From DATGMP01 sp035293565 (GTDB lineage: Bacteria; Pseudomonadota; Alphaproteobacteria; BOG-932; Roseiterribacteraceae), in NCBI GenBank assembly GCA_035293565.1, contig DATGMP010000101.1, positions 57,468 to 121,467 of the forward strand: DNA of 64,000 nucleotides. Direction: 5' to 3'. The notes below the pieces were generated by a model. The model worked only from the letters and a program-made list of their open reading frames with translations, made no database searches and was not told the origin of the DNA. Shown one piece after another: positions 1 through 8,508 of the stretch (positions are counted from its first letter, which is position 1; each line of letters opens with the position of its first letter). The position numbers were made by a program, and so were the translations under genes.

Positions 1-169
1 CCGCGATGAAGCGGCTGTAGAAGCGATAGGCGATCGCGTAAATGCAGAGCGCCGCCGCCACCAGCCAGGCCGCGCTGACCGACTCCCCGCGCCCCGCCGC
101 CAGGAGTCCGAACGCGACCGCCCCCAAGGCCGCCACCCCGAACCAAATGATTTTTTTGCTTAGAAGCAT
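1..169 (-). CDS. cstA: Carbon starvation protein A, N-terminal part (cut by window edge)
   Basis: Reading the minus strand from ATG at 169 gives about 56 residues beginning MLLSKKIIWFGVAALGAVAF. The rest of the segment includes RGESVSAAWLVAAALCIYAIAYRFY, split here as RGESVSAAWLVAAAL then CIYAIAYRFY. This is the first two membrane segments typical of CstA, an inner-membrane peptide/pyruvate transporter family. A GGGGAAG Shine-Dalgarno sequence sits 6 bases upstream. The remaining 90 percent lies outside the window, so function rests on the N-terminal signature alone. No gene is seen between this start and 337. Confidence 0.8.
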   Translation of the reverse strand, partial: MLLSKKIIWFGVAALGAVAFGLLAAGRGESVSAAWLVAAALCIYAIAYRFYSRFIA

Positions 170-336
170 CGCTTCCCCGCACGATCGCCAGCAACCGCGA
201 TTGTTAGCGCAACACGGCCGGCGATGGCGAGAGCGGCGGCGAGGGACCTTTTCCGCGCGACGAGACGCCCCGCCTAGCGGCTTCTAGGCGAGACCGCTTT
301 GCCCACCGGGCGACGTTCAGGCTGGGGCGTCGAGCG

Positions 337-996
337 TCACATCGGCGGGTTGACGCCGCGGCCAACGAGCACGAAGCCGGTCTTCAGGCCGCCGTCAGGC
401 TGCGGTGCGGCGATGGCGAAGATCGCGGCGCCCTTCTTCAGATCGTCGCGCGAGCCCGGCGTCACCGCCACGATGGATGTGGTGGGCACGACCGTAACCT
501 GGTTCTCCCCGCCCTTGTACTTCAAGGACAGCGTCTCGCCGTGGACCGCGCTCACGACGTCGGTGACCGAAGCGTTGGTCATGGTGTCCTGCGGCGCGGT
601 GTCCCACGGATAATGACCTTCGCCCGCGCCGCGCATCGACTCGGGGAAGATATGAACCTCGATCGCTTCGAGCTTGCCGTCTTTGTTCGGGCGGGCGGTG
701 GTCCCGATGAACACCCCCGGCTTGATATCATCCTTCTTCGCTTTGACCAGCGCGTTCACGACCAGCTTGGGCGTGGTCTGCACCACCTGCTTCGTGCCGT
801 TCTTCTTGGTGATGGTAATCGAATCGTCCGTCACGGATTCGATTTTGCCGCGCACGCGGACCGGCGGCGCCTGCGGCGCCGGCTGAGGCTGCGCCTGCGG
901 CTGCTGCGCCTCCTGCGCCAGAGCGGGCGCCGCCAGGCCCAAAGTCGCTAGCGCCCCCAGAACGAGAAAGCTTCGCCGGATCGTCGTGCAGGTCAT
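337..996 (-). CDS. Periplasmic DUF5666-like protein
   Basis: 219 residues. A signal peptide is visible (LVLGALATLGLAAPALAQ, cleaved after about residue 27), followed by a Pro/Gln/Ala-rich linker of about 20 residues. Two beta-rich repeats follow: VRVRGKIESVTDDSITI and later VTDVVSAVHGETLSLKYKGG. The repeated pattern of a short beta segment, an exposed K/G turn and a hydrophobic strand is what DUF5666 OB-like domains look like. No catalytic motif is present. Such proteins are often annotated as unknown or metal-binding, and I assign no reaction. It stands alone, divergent from the following genes. Confidence 0.7.
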   Translation of the reverse strand: MTCTTIRRSFLVLGALATLGLAAPALAQEAQQPQAQPQPAPQAPPVRVRGKIESVTDDSITITKKNGTKQVVQTTPKLVVNALVKAKKDDIKPGVFIGTTARPNKDGKLEAIEVHIFPESMRGAGEGHYPWDTAPQDTMTNASVTDVVSAVHGETLSLKYKGGENQVTVVPTTSIVAVTPGSRDDLKKGAAIFAIAAPQPDGGLKTGFVLVGRGVNPPM

Positions 997-1105
997 CCTA
1001 TCCTCCCCGAAAGCTCGTGCTTGCCGCCTTGGCTTGTTGCCGACGAAGCAGTCTCGACGGCTAATGTCAATGGCTCAATCCTCACGATGCGATGGCCCAA
1101 GCCGC

Positions 1106-1507
1106 TCACTCCGGCGAGCGCTCGATTTGCGACATATCCCTATCGGACAATCCGAAATGGTGCCCGATCTCATGAATCAGCACATGGCGAACGATATCGC
1201 TGAGCGAACCTCCTCGGGCGCGCCAATGCGCTATGATCGGGCGTCGATAGAGGAAGATGATGTCGACGTTCTGCACGACGGTGTGCGTCATCTTTCTCCC
1301 GATATGCACACCACGGTAAAGCCCCAGCAGATTGAGCGGGTTTCCGATCCTCAACGCCCTGAGGGTCGTTGCATCCGGCAGTTCGTCGACCCGCAGGGCC
1401 ACGCCTTCGATATGCCTTCTGAATTCGGTCGGGATCTCCGCCAGCGCGACCTCGGCGATTTCGGCTAGGTCGTCGAGCGACGGATAATCGTCAGACCGGG
1501 TCGTCAT
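1106..1507 (-). CDS. Zincin-like metallopeptidase family protein (DUF1025 type)
   Basis: 133 residues. The C-terminal HEIGHHFGLSD is a clear HExxH zinc-binding motif with the third ligand region (HFGLSD) typical of the small bacterial zincin family PF06262. ATG at 1507 is preferred over GTG at 1516 because AGGTG lies 6 bases upstream of the ATG. The N-terminal half contains the conserved RVDELPD and LLGLYRG elements. It has no signal peptide, so it is likely cytosolic. Substrate is unknown for the family. Confidence 0.8.
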   Translation of the reverse strand: MTTRSDDYPSLDDLAEIAEVALAEIPTEFRRHIEGVALRVDELPDATTLRALRIGNPLNLLGLYRGVHIGRKMTHTVVQNVDIIFLYRRPIIAHWRARGGSLSDIVRHVLIHEIGHHFGLSDRDMSQIERSPE

Positions 1508-1826
1508 CGCTCGCACCTGTCTTCATCACCGCGCCGACACGTGATTGAAAGGGCGGCAACTCCGACCCCTGCCCTTTGCGACCTGAATCCGCGCAGTTTG
1601 ACTCAGTTTGCCCTCAGCGCAACTGCCGCGAAGGAGCCGCTCGAGATCTATCCGTTCCTCGGCTCGTCGCGCCTTGCGGACACGGCGTCGCGCGGCATGT
1701 GCAGAAGCCGAGCGGCAAGCCCTATGCCTTGATCGAGATTCGATCTGACCGCTGCCCGGTTGACAGGGACCGCCCGGCCCCTATCGTTCCGCTGGATCCC
1801 GACACCTCGTTTCGGAGCCGAAAATC
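1508..1826. promoter_or_regulatory. 319-bp intergenic region with candidate nitroreductase promoter
   Basis: No supportable gene is present here. On the plus strand TTGACA at 1760-1765 followed 16 bases later by TATCGT at 1782-1787 is a reasonable sigma70-type promoter for the nitroreductase gene at 1827, giving a 5' leader of about 30 bases. Nothing else was recognised. Confidence 0.4.
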
Positions 1827-2453
1827 ATGACGATCGATCTGGCGGCCGCGGACGCGCTGCTCTCCACCACGCGCGCCGTGCGCAAGCGTCTCGATTTCAC
1901 GCGGCCGGTGCCGCGCCAGGTGATCCTGGATTGCATCCGGCTCTCACAACAGGCGCCGACCGCGTCCAATAGCCAGACCTGGCGCTGGGTGGTCGTCGAC
2001 GACGCCGACAAGCGGCGCAGGATCGCCGAGCTTTATCGCGAGGCGGCGGGGTCGATGCTGGCCGACAATAGAAAGGCGGCGGCCGAGCAGGGCCAGAAGC
2101 AAACCGAACGGGTCTATGGATCGGCCGAGTACCTGGCCGATCACCTGCACGAGGTGCCGGCGCATGTGATCCCTTGCTTGATGGGCAAGCCCTATCCGGG
2201 CCACGAAGGCGCCTATTTCGCCTCGATCTATCCCGCGGTCTGGAGCTTCCAGCTGGCGCTGCGCCCGCGCGGGCTCGGCACGGCGCTCACCACCTTGCTG
2301 ACCTTGCGGGAGAAAGAAGTCGCAAAGCTGCTTTCGATACCGGACGATGTGACCCAGTGCGGCCTGCTCCCCGTCGCCTACACGATCGGGACCGATTTCA
2401 AGCCAGCCGAGCGGCCCGGGCCGGAGAGCATCACGCACTGGAACGGCTGGTAG
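1827..2453 (+). CDS. Nitroreductase family protein
   Basis: 208 residues. The N-terminal TTRAVRKRLDFTRPVP is the usual flavin-phosphate-binding R-x-R start of nitroreductases. QQAPTASNSQTWRW is the hallmark APT(A/G)SNxQxW motif, and WSFQLALRPRGLGTALTTL is the second conserved FMN-binding helix. It is expected to be a cytosolic FMN-dependent NAD(P)H oxidoreductase acting as a dimer on quinones or nitro compounds. The physiological substrate cannot be read from sequence. GGAG lies about 9 bases before the ATG. Confidence 0.88.
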   Translation: MTIDLAAADALLSTTRAVRKRLDFTRPVPRQVILDCIRLSQQAPTASNSQTWRWVVVDDADKRRRIAELYREAAGSMLADNRKAAAEQGQKQTERVYGSAEYLADHLHEVPAHVIPCLMGKPYPGHEGAYFASIYPAVWSFQLALRPRGLGTALTTLLTLREKEVAKLLSIPDDVTQCGLLPVAYTIGTDFKPAERPGPESITHWNGW

Positions 2454-2465
2454 TATCGGACCGGA

Positions 2466-2861
2466 TCAGCGGATCAGATATCCGTCCGCGCGCCACTGCC
2501 CGTCGAGGCGCACCAGGCTGAGCATCTCGGTCGCCTTCGGTTTGTTCTCGAAGTTCGAGACGAACCGCACCACGGTATAGTCGGCGCCGTTGTGAGTGAC
2601 GCTCTTCAGGTTGCGCGATTTCACGAGGCCGAAGGCGCCCCGCGCCGCCTTGATCTGCTGTTCCCAATTCGCTTCCGCAACGCTCGCGCGGAAGGATGGG
2701 CTCGCCTGTTTCCAGCTGTTCGCATAGTCGCCGGTGTCGATCAGCTGCAGCCAGGACTCGCCGAAGGCGACCGCGACGTCGCTGTCCTGGTCTTGGGCCC
2801 GGACCGGCCCGCCGCGCAACGCAACGAGGATCACGAGCGGGAGGAGGAACAGGAGCCGCAT
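2466..2861 (-). CDS. Secreted DUF4019-like protein
   Basis: 131 residues from ATG at 2861, chosen because GAGAGGG lies 8 bases upstream and the protein then opens with a clean signal peptide (MRLLFLLPLVILVALRGG, cleaved near VRAQ). The mature part has the features of DUF4019: WLQLIDTGDYANSWKQAS, then a helical section, VRFVSNFENK and a C-terminal RLDGQWRADGYLIR. It is a small extracytoplasmic NTF2-like fold by family knowledge; function is unknown. It runs tail to tail with the nitroreductase gene, 12 bases apart. Confidence 0.75.
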   Translation of the reverse strand: MRLLFLLPLVILVALRGGPVRAQDQDSDVAVAFGESWLQLIDTGDYANSWKQASPSFRASVAEANWEQQIKAARGAFGLVKSRNLKSVTHNGADYTVVRFVSNFENKPKATEMLSLVRLDGQWRADGYLIR

Positions 2862-3079
2862 CAGCACACCCTCTCGAAGATTTAGCAACTCCAAGATCTA
2901 CTTGATCGCGGCGAGCGGTCAATCACCGACCGCCCGTCGGCGGGGGCGCCTGGTGTGACCAAGAGCTTCGACACGCCCGCATTGTTGATCGCGAGCGCGG
3001 CACCACATAACTACCAACATGCGTTGAGTCCTCTACGTCCAATGATTGCTTAGGCGCTTGGCGCCGGGAGGGACGTCGG

Positions 3080-3496
3080 ATGCGAAGCGTAGCTGTTGGG
3101 GCGATTGCGTTAATCTTTTCCACCTGGGCGGCGGTCTCCGCCCTTGCCGGCAAGACCCAGCCCGAAAAAACCGAGCATCCTTCCAATGTCGCCCTGATCG
3201 AGGACGAGAATGGCTGGAGATATGTGCATTTCCCGTCGAATTTGCGTCTCTATGTATTCGACCGTGATTCGGCGGGAAAATCGGCTTGCAACTCAGGATG
3301 CGATGGCGCCTGGCCGCCGCTGATGGTGGCCCAGAACGACCAGAAGCCGATCGGCGATTGGACGATCATTGACCGTTATGATGGATCGAGGCAGTGGGCC
3401 TATAAGGGCCACCCGGTCTATCTCCGCTTCCATGATTCGCTCGATCAGCCCACGGGCAACGGGATCGGCGGCGTCTGGCACTTCCTGGAGCCGTAA
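3080..3496 (+). CDS. Secreted protein with Yx(FWY)xxD repeat (COG4315 type)
   Basis: 138 residues. The signal peptide is MRSVAVGAIALIFSTWAAVS, then ALAG. LYVFDRDSAGKSACNSGC followed by DGAWPPL is the family signature: Y-x-F-D-x-D with two closely spaced cysteines and W-P-P. A second repeat ends in YKGHPVYLRFHD. GGGAGG lies 8 bases before the ATG. Members are periplasmic or lipoproteins of unknown role; here no lipobox is seen. The cysteine pair could form a disulfide, which is inference. Confidence 0.8.
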   Translation: MRSVAVGAIALIFSTWAAVSALAGKTQPEKTEHPSNVALIEDENGWRYVHFPSNLRLYVFDRDSAGKSACNSGCDGAWPPLMVAQNDQKPIGDWTIIDRYDGSRQWAYKGHPVYLRFHDSLDQPTGNGIGGVWHFLEP

Positions 3497-3507
3497 GGAC
3501 CCGCGCT

Positions 3508-4008
3508 TTACCCGGCGACGTGCGCCGCCCGCCGCGGGCCATGTATGCGCCTGGTGCGCTCATCGGCCGCCGGGCCCGGCGCCGTGACGAAATCCGGCGG
3601 CGTGAGCGGCCGTCCCGATAGCTTGTCCACCAGCATCGGCTCGGCCGGCGCGCCGGTCTTGCGATCGACCAGAACCACGCTCGGCCCCTCGGGCGCGAAA
3701 TGCCTGTTGCCCCAGGCGAGGAGCGCCCAGAGCACCGGCCGGAAATCGCGGCCCCGTTCGGTCAGCACATATTCGTAGCGCGGCGGCTTCTCGCTGTATC
3801 GGCGCTTCTCGAGCAGACCGGAGTCGACGAGACCTCTCAGCCTGCGGGTCAGCATGTTGGGCGCGATGTCGAGATTCCTCTGGAACTCGTCGAACCGCTT
3901 CAGACCCATGAAAGCATCGCGCAGGATCAGGATGCTCCACCATTCGCCGACGCGCTCCAGGCTACGGGCAATGGGGCATTGCAGATTGCCGAAGCTCTTA
4001 TGCTGCAT
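3508..4008 (-). CDS. HxlR family transcriptional regulator
   Basis: 166 residues. The winged-helix core CPIARSLERVGEWWSILILR and LTRRLRGLVDSGLLEKRRY, then PPRYEYVLTERGRD, is the diagnostic HxlR signature. An early cysteine (NLQC) sits where redox- or aldehyde-sensing HxlR members carry theirs. An extra C-terminal tail of about 45 residues is longer than in minimal members. AGGAAAG precedes the ATG. It follows maoC by 11 bases on the same strand, so the two probably form an operon. The inverted repeat at 4524-4545 upstream of maoC is a plausible autoregulatory site. Confidence 0.88.
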   Translation of the reverse strand: MQHKSFGNLQCPIARSLERVGEWWSILILRDAFMGLKRFDEFQRNLDIAPNMLTRRLRGLVDSGLLEKRRYSEKPPRYEYVLTERGRDFRPVLWALLAWGNRHFAPEGPSVVLVDRKTGAPAEPMLVDKLSGRPLTPPDFVTAPGPAADERTRRIHGPRRAAHVAG

Positions 4009-4019
4009 GGCGTCTTTCC

Positions 4020-4478
4020 TTAGACGGCCGGCCGCTTCGGGACGACCAGCTTGGCGGTCAGGACCTGAACGACCTCGGCTCGCTGGTTCAGCGTCTCGCT
4101 GCGGACGGTAACCATGCCGCGGTCGGGCCGCGAGCGCGAGGGCGCGATCTCAACGACCTCGCTTTCGACATGCAGCCTATCGCCCGGCCGCGTGGGCCGC
4201 GGCCAGGTGATCTCGCCGCCGGCCCCGATGACCCCCGCGGCGAGCGGCAGCCCGCCTTCGACCAGCAGCCGCATGGTGATCGCGGCCGTATGCCAGCCGC
4301 TCGCCGCCAGCCCGCCGAACAAGGTGCCGCGCGCCGCCTCGTCATCGAGGTGGAAAGGCTGCGGATCGTACCGGGCGGCGAAGCTTTTGATCTCCGCTTC
4401 CGTCACCTCATAGGTCCCGCTGCCGGAGCGCTGGCCGATACGCAGATCGTCCAGGTAAAGCAGACCTTCCTCAGCCAC
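4020..4478 (-). CDS. MaoC family (R)-hydratase-like protein
   Basis: 152 residues from a GTG start with GGGGAT upstream. The hot-dog fold hydratase motif is visible: ARYDPQPFHLDDEAA (catalytic D and H) followed by GTLFGGLAASGWHTAAI. It would hydrate an enoyl-CoA or related thioester. Some members act on mesaconyl- or methyl-branched substrates; the substrate is not identifiable. First gene of a two-gene unit with the HxlR regulator. Confidence 0.85.
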   Translation of the reverse strand: MAEEGLLYLDDLRIGQRSGSGTYEVTEAEIKSFAARYDPQPFHLDDEAARGTLFGGLAASGWHTAAITMRLLVEGGLPLAAGVIGAGGEITWPRPTRPGDRLHVESEVVEIAPSRSRPDRGMVTVRSETLNQRAEVVQVLTAKLVVPKRPAV

Positions 4479-4523
4479 CCGTGATCCCCATCACTCTCTC
4501 GATCAAGCAACTTGCATGACGAT

Positions 4524-4545
4524 AGTGACTGCTTTATGGCTCACT
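4524..4545. promoter_or_regulatory. Inverted repeat AGTGA-N12-TCACT upstream of maoC-hxlR
   Basis: Perfect 5-bp arms AGTGA (4524-4528) and TCACT (4541-4545) separated by 12 bases, 46 bases upstream of the maoC start. Spacing suits a dimeric winged-helix regulator such as the HxlR protein encoded in the same unit. Arms this short can arise by chance. Confidence 0.3.
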
Positions 4546-4748
4546 TCCATGATGAAAGTCAATACTCCGTTTGGCGTTGATCCCGAAAAGGATAGCGTGC
4601 GCTACGCGCCGGATGAGCTGCTGGAGCGGAAGGTCACGTGGCCCTCCGCATCGATCGGCCGGGAGAGATTTTTTCGAGCGCCCTGTCGGCAGGACGTGCA
4701 ACCATGCGTCCTCAGGCCATCGACACCAAATCCGAGCAGGAGGCCGAT

Positions 4749-5408
4749 ATGCGCAAGATCATCGTCGCCACGTTCACGAGCCTAGACGGCGTCATGCAGG
4801 CGCCAGGCGGGCCTGAAGAAGATCCGACTGGGGGCTTCACGCTGGGCGGCTGGACCGCGCCTTACTTCGACGAGGCGGTCGGCGCTTCGATAGGGGAAGT
4901 CTTCGGCCGTCCTTTCGACCTTCTGCTCGGCCGCAAGACTTATGACATCTTCGCGGCGCACTGGCCCCATGTCGCCGATCCGAACGAACCCTTGGCCGCG
5001 GCCTTCAACCGGGTCACGAAGTACGTTGCGTCGCGTTCCAGGCCCAGGCTCGCCTGGCAGAACAGCACGCTGCTGGGCGAGGACGTTGCCGCTTCGCTGA
5101 AAGAAATAAAGGCGGGAGAGGGCCCCGACCTGATCGTCCAGGGCTCGAGCGACCTGCTCCAGACATTATGGAAGAACCGGCTGGTCGACGAGTTCACCGC
5201 GCTGATCTTCCCGCTGGTGCTGGGCAACGGCAAGCGCGTCTTCGGCGACGGCGCGGTTCCGGCCGAGCTGACGCTCGTCAAGGCGAGACCCTGCCCGACC
5301 GGCGTCATCGTCGCGACCTACGAGCCCAGCGGCGCGGTCAAGACCGGCGACTTCCAGCTCGCCGAACCGACCGACGCCGAGCGCGAGCGACGCCGCAACC
5401 TGACCTGA
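4749..5408 (+). CDS. Dihydrofolate reductase / RibD C-terminal domain family protein
   Basis: 219 residues. The start at 4749 is set by AGGAGG ending 7 bases upstream and by the family-typical opening MRKIIVATFTSLDGVMQAPG. FDLLLGRKTYDIFAAHWPHV and LIVQGSSDLLQTLWKNRLVDEF are the RibD_C/DHFR-like NADPH-binding motifs, ending in LVLGNGKRVFGDG. Family members are cytosolic NADPH reductases of mostly unknown substrate. Convergent with the kinase gene, sharing the terminator at 5428-5455. Confidence 0.85.
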   Translation: MRKIIVATFTSLDGVMQAPGGPEEDPTGGFTLGGWTAPYFDEAVGASIGEVFGRPFDLLLGRKTYDIFAAHWPHVADPNEPLAAAFNRVTKYVASRSRPRLAWQNSTLLGEDVAASLKEIKAGEGPDLIVQGSSDLLQTLWKNRLVDEFTALIFPLVLGNGKRVFGDGAVPAELTLVKARPCPTGVIVATYEPSGAVKTGDFQLAEPTDAERERRRNLT

Positions 5409-5427
5409 TCGTCCGGGGCGAATGAAG

Positions 5428-5455
5428 AAGGGCGACCGTTGGGAGTCGCCCTTTT
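5428..5455. terminator. Bidirectional rho-independent terminator
   Basis: Perfect 9-bp stem AAGGGCGAC / GTCGCCCTT around an 8-base loop, followed by TT on the plus strand and by CTTC on the minus strand. It lies between the convergent reductase (ends 5408) and hybrid kinase (ends 5470) genes and would serve both. Confidence 0.85.
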
Positions 5456-5469
5456 CTCCGGTTTCGCAA

Positions 5470-7773
5470 TCAGGCGATCGCGCGGTCCGCGGACGCGGCG
5501 CCGCGCGGGGCGATGGCTTCCAGCTTGGCGAGCAGGATGGCGGGCTCGATCGGTTTGGAAATGTAATCGTCCATGCCCGCATCGAGATACTGCTCGCGGG
5601 CGCCGCTCATCGCATGGGCGGTGAGCGCGATGATCCGGACGTTGCATTTGGGCGCCGGGAGCGCGCGAATCTGCCGGGTTGCCTGAACACCGTCCAGCTC
5701 GGGCATCTGGATGTCCATCAGCACGACATCGAAATCGCCGCTTTGCATCGCGTCGACCGCTTGCAGCCCGTTCTCCACGACGTCGACATGACGGTAGCCG
5801 GCGCGGGACAGGAGCGCGAGCGCGAATTTCTGATTGATATTGTTGTCCTCCGCCAGAAGGATTCTGAGCGCCCGGTCCGTTTCCGGCCGCGCTTCCTGCG
5901 CCGTCGTCGGCGCGGGTGCGCGCGCAGTGACCGGCTTGGGCGGGCCGGCGAATAGGCGTGCAAGGCAGGCCAGAAGATCGCGCTGGCGGACCGGCTTGTC
6001 GATTGTCGCATCGAGCAGGCCTTCGGTCAGGTCGGCGCGACCGTAAGGTCCCGCGGACGACAAGAGGACCAGCTTGATCTCCGCAAGCTCCGGGACCGCG
6101 CGCAGGCGCGCCGCCAGTCGGTCGCCGGGAAGGCCCGGCATCATCTGATCCAGGAAGGCCACGTCGTACGGCTTGCCCCGGTGCCAAGCCCGCTCGATCT
6201 CGGCCTGCGCCTCGAATGCATCCTTGCAGCAGGTCACCTCGACGCCGAAACCGCCCAGCTGGCGCGCGATGATCTCGAGATTCATCTTGATGTCGTCGAC
6301 CGCAAGCGCGCGCAGACCCTTGAGATGGCCCGGCAGCTCCTGCGGCCCGGCCAAAGGCACCGCGGCCGGCGCGAGCGGGATCTCGAACCAGAATTTGGAT
6401 CCCATGCCGGGCCGGCTTTCGACGCCGATCGTACCGCCCATCAGCTCGACGAGCTCGCGCGAGATCGCAAGTCCGAGCCCGGTGCCGCCATAGCGCCGCG
6501 TGATCGAGCTGTCCGCCTGGCTGAATTTCTTGAACAGGCGCGCGCAGACCTCTTCCGGCATGCCGATGCCGTCGTCGGTGACCTCGAAGCGGATGCGCGA
6601 TGCGCCCTCCGGCGCATCCTCTTCGACGCTCTGCGAGACCTCCACGCTGACGCCGCCCGCCTCGGTGAATTTGATGCCGTTGCCGACGAGGTTGAGCAGG
6701 ATCTGGCGAATGCGATTCGGATCGCCCTGATAGCGGCGATTGACCACTTGGTCGACATAGACTCCGAGATTGATCTTCTTGTCGAGAGCCCGCGAGGCGA
6801 GCAGCGCCACCGCATCCTCGACTGTCTCCAGCAGATCGAAATCGATTCGCTCCAACTCGACCTTGCCGGCTTCGAGCTTCGAGATGTCGAGGATGTCGTT
6901 GATGATCGCGAGCAAGCTCTCGCCTGACTGCTGCACCGCCTCGGCATATTTGCGCTGATCCTGATCGAGCGGCGTGTCGAGCAGCAGCCCGTTCATGCCG
7001 AGGATGCCATTCATCGGCGTGCGGATCTCGTGGCTCATATTGGCGAGGAATTCCGACTTGGCCCGATTGGCGCTTTGCGCTTCGTCGCGGGCGCGGGCCA
7101 GCTCTTCCGCGCGCTCACGCAATCGCTCCTCGCCGCGCTGACGTTCGATCACGCGGCCGAGCTGCAGCCCCACCTGCGCCATGATATTGAGCAGCATCTC
7201 CTGAGGCTCGCGCGAATAGCTCGAGAAGAATTCGAGGATCGCGACCACCTCGTCACCCACCAGCACGGGAAAGGCGCAGGCCGCTTTCAGCCCGCATTGG
7301 TGCGCCGCTGAAATTCGCGGGAAGTTGCCGTCGTCGTGAACATCGGCGACCCAGAGCGGTTTGCCTTCGGCGAGCGCGCGGCCGGGAAGGCCCACACCGG
7401 AGACGAAATCGGTGGCCTCGCTCGAGCTGCGGAACGTCTCGACGCGCGCCGGATCGGGCACATGCCAGATCGCGGCCGATTTCAGCCGCGGCCCGTCCGG
7501 CGCATCAGCTGCGAGATAGCAATGGCCGACCTCCCAGCCGGCGAATTCACAGACCTGCTGCAACGCGAATTGCAGCACGTCGACGAGCAAGCCCATCTGA
7601 TTGGCCGCGGTCGCGATCCTTTCCAGAAGCTCGATCTGACGCTGACGCTCGTAAAGCTCGCGCAGACCCTTCTCGGCGATCGCCTCGGCCTCTGCCCGCG
7701 CCTTGCGCTCGCGCTCGAGGCGGCGGCTTACCCGCTCGACTTCGGACGCGTTACCAACGGATTCAATGGACAT
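5470..7773 (-). CDS. Hybrid sensor histidine kinase with GAF and two receiver domains, H-NOX partner
   Basis: 767 residues, no membrane segment. Order: coiled coil (about 10-50); GAF domain (55-210); HisKA with SHEIRTP, phospho-acceptor His248; HATPase with VGNGIKF, DDGIGMP and GGTGLGLAI; receiver 1 (about 495-620, FLDQMMPG); receiver 2 (about 645-760, LLAEDNNINQ and LMDIQMPELDG). The start codon overlaps the end of the upstream H-NOX gene by 11 bp without its own strong ribosome site, implying translational coupling. By family knowledge H-NOX proteins regulate such kinases in response to NO. Output target is unknown; no histidine phosphotransfer protein is adjacent. Confidence 0.93.
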   Translation of the reverse strand: MSIESVGNASEVERVSRRLERERKARAEAEAIAEKGLRELYERQRQIELLERIATAANQMGLLVDVLQFALQQVCEFAGWEVGHCYLAADAPDGPRLKSAAIWHVPDPARVETFRSSSEATDFVSGVGLPGRALAEGKPLWVADVHDDGNFPRISAAHQCGLKAACAFPVLVGDEVVAILEFFSSYSREPQEMLLNIMAQVGLQLGRVIERQRGEERLRERAEELARARDEAQSANRAKSEFLANMSHEIRTPMNGILGMNGLLLDTPLDQDQRKYAEAVQQSGESLLAIINDILDISKLEAGKVELERIDFDLLETVEDAVALLASRALDKKINLGVYVDQVVNRRYQGDPNRIRQILLNLVGNGIKFTEAGGVSVEVSQSVEEDAPEGASRIRFEVTDDGIGMPEEVCARLFKKFSQADSSITRRYGGTGLGLAISRELVELMGGTIGVESRPGMGSKFWFEIPLAPAAVPLAGPQELPGHLKGLRALAVDDIKMNLEIIARQLGGFGVEVTCCKDAFEAQAEIERAWHRGKPYDVAFLDQMMPGLPGDRLAARLRAVPELAEIKLVLLSSAGPYGRADLTEGLLDATIDKPVRQRDLLACLARLFAGPPKPVTARAPAPTTAQEARPETDRALRILLAEDNNINQKFALALLSRAGYRHVDVVENGLQAVDAMQSGDFDVVLMDIQMPELDGVQATRQIRALPAPKCNVRIIALTAHAMSGAREQYLDAGMDDYISKPIEPAILLAKLEAIAPRGAASADRAIA

Positions 7774-8347
7774 GGGCCGACGCTGGGCCGAGCACGCGTA
7801 TGCTGAGGAGACAGTCGGGGTCCTGATTGTGCATGCAACGCAGATGATCGACCTGAACCGCCTCGCCGAAATGTGCGGCGGCGCCCTCGATGAAGCCGTG
7901 CGCCAGGGCGCAGAGCTTTCGGGGCGAGTCGTAGCCCATCATCAGCGCGCCGTCGGCGGCATCCTCGAAACGGAAATGCGGGCAATGGGCGCCGGCGTAG
8001 AGCTTTCGCACCTCGGGATGGATGATGCTGTTGAGGCTGAGGATGAAAGGGCGGGTCGTGCTGTGGCCGGTGAAGAAAGCGGGAAAGCGTATCGCCAGCA
8101 GGGGTAGCGCCGATCGTCCGAACCAACGCAGCACCTCGGCCGGTTGCAGCCCCAAAGCCGCGGCGGCGGCCATGACCAGCTTTTCGACCTCCTCGTCAGG
8201 ATAGCTGCCAAGCGACGTGTAAGAGCCGCCGACGCCGGCGGCGTCCAGCAGATCATCCCAGGTTCCGGCGCCGTATTGCTGGACGACAACCTCCTCCAGC
8301 AGATTGAAAACAATGCCCTTCACGGCAATCTCCAAATCAAAATCCAT
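7763..8347 (-). CDS. H-NOX heme nitric-oxide/oxygen-binding sensor
   Basis: 194 residues. The N-terminal VKGIVFNLLEEVVVQQYG is the classic H-NOX start. His110 in NSIIHPEVRKLYAG is the proximal heme ligand, and Tyr139-Ser141-Arg143 (YDSPR) is the invariant YxSxR heme-propionate motif. ATG at 8347 has GGAAGG upstream. Cytosolic, soluble, standalone H-NOX genes of this kind sense NO and control a cognate kinase. The 11-bp overlap with the hybrid kinase makes that partnership very likely here. No distal-pocket tyrosine for O2 binding was assigned with certainty. Confidence 0.95.
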   Translation of the reverse strand: MDFDLEIAVKGIVFNLLEEVVVQQYGAGTWDDLLDAAGVGGSYTSLGSYPDEEVEKLVMAAAAALGLQPAEVLRWFGRSALPLLAIRFPAFFTGHSTTRPFILSLNSIIHPEVRKLYAGAHCPHFRFEDAADGALMMGYDSPRKLCALAHGFIEGAAAHFGEAVQVDHLRCMHNQDPDCLLSIRVLGPASAHVH

Positions 8348-8508
8348 GCCACCTTCCGCCGTTAGCCTTAAGGGACGGTAAAGGGCGTCGACATCGACGC
8401 GTGCCGCCGCTGGTCGGACCGAACGCGCATTGCGGTCCGATCTCTGGTTCGAAACAAGGAAGCAGACGGCCGCCGTGTCTTTAGGAGCGAAGCGAGGCGG
8501 CGAGGAAC

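Noticed and set aside
6181..6927. 248-residue plus-strand open frame
   Set aside because: Antisense to the hybrid kinase; no family signature.
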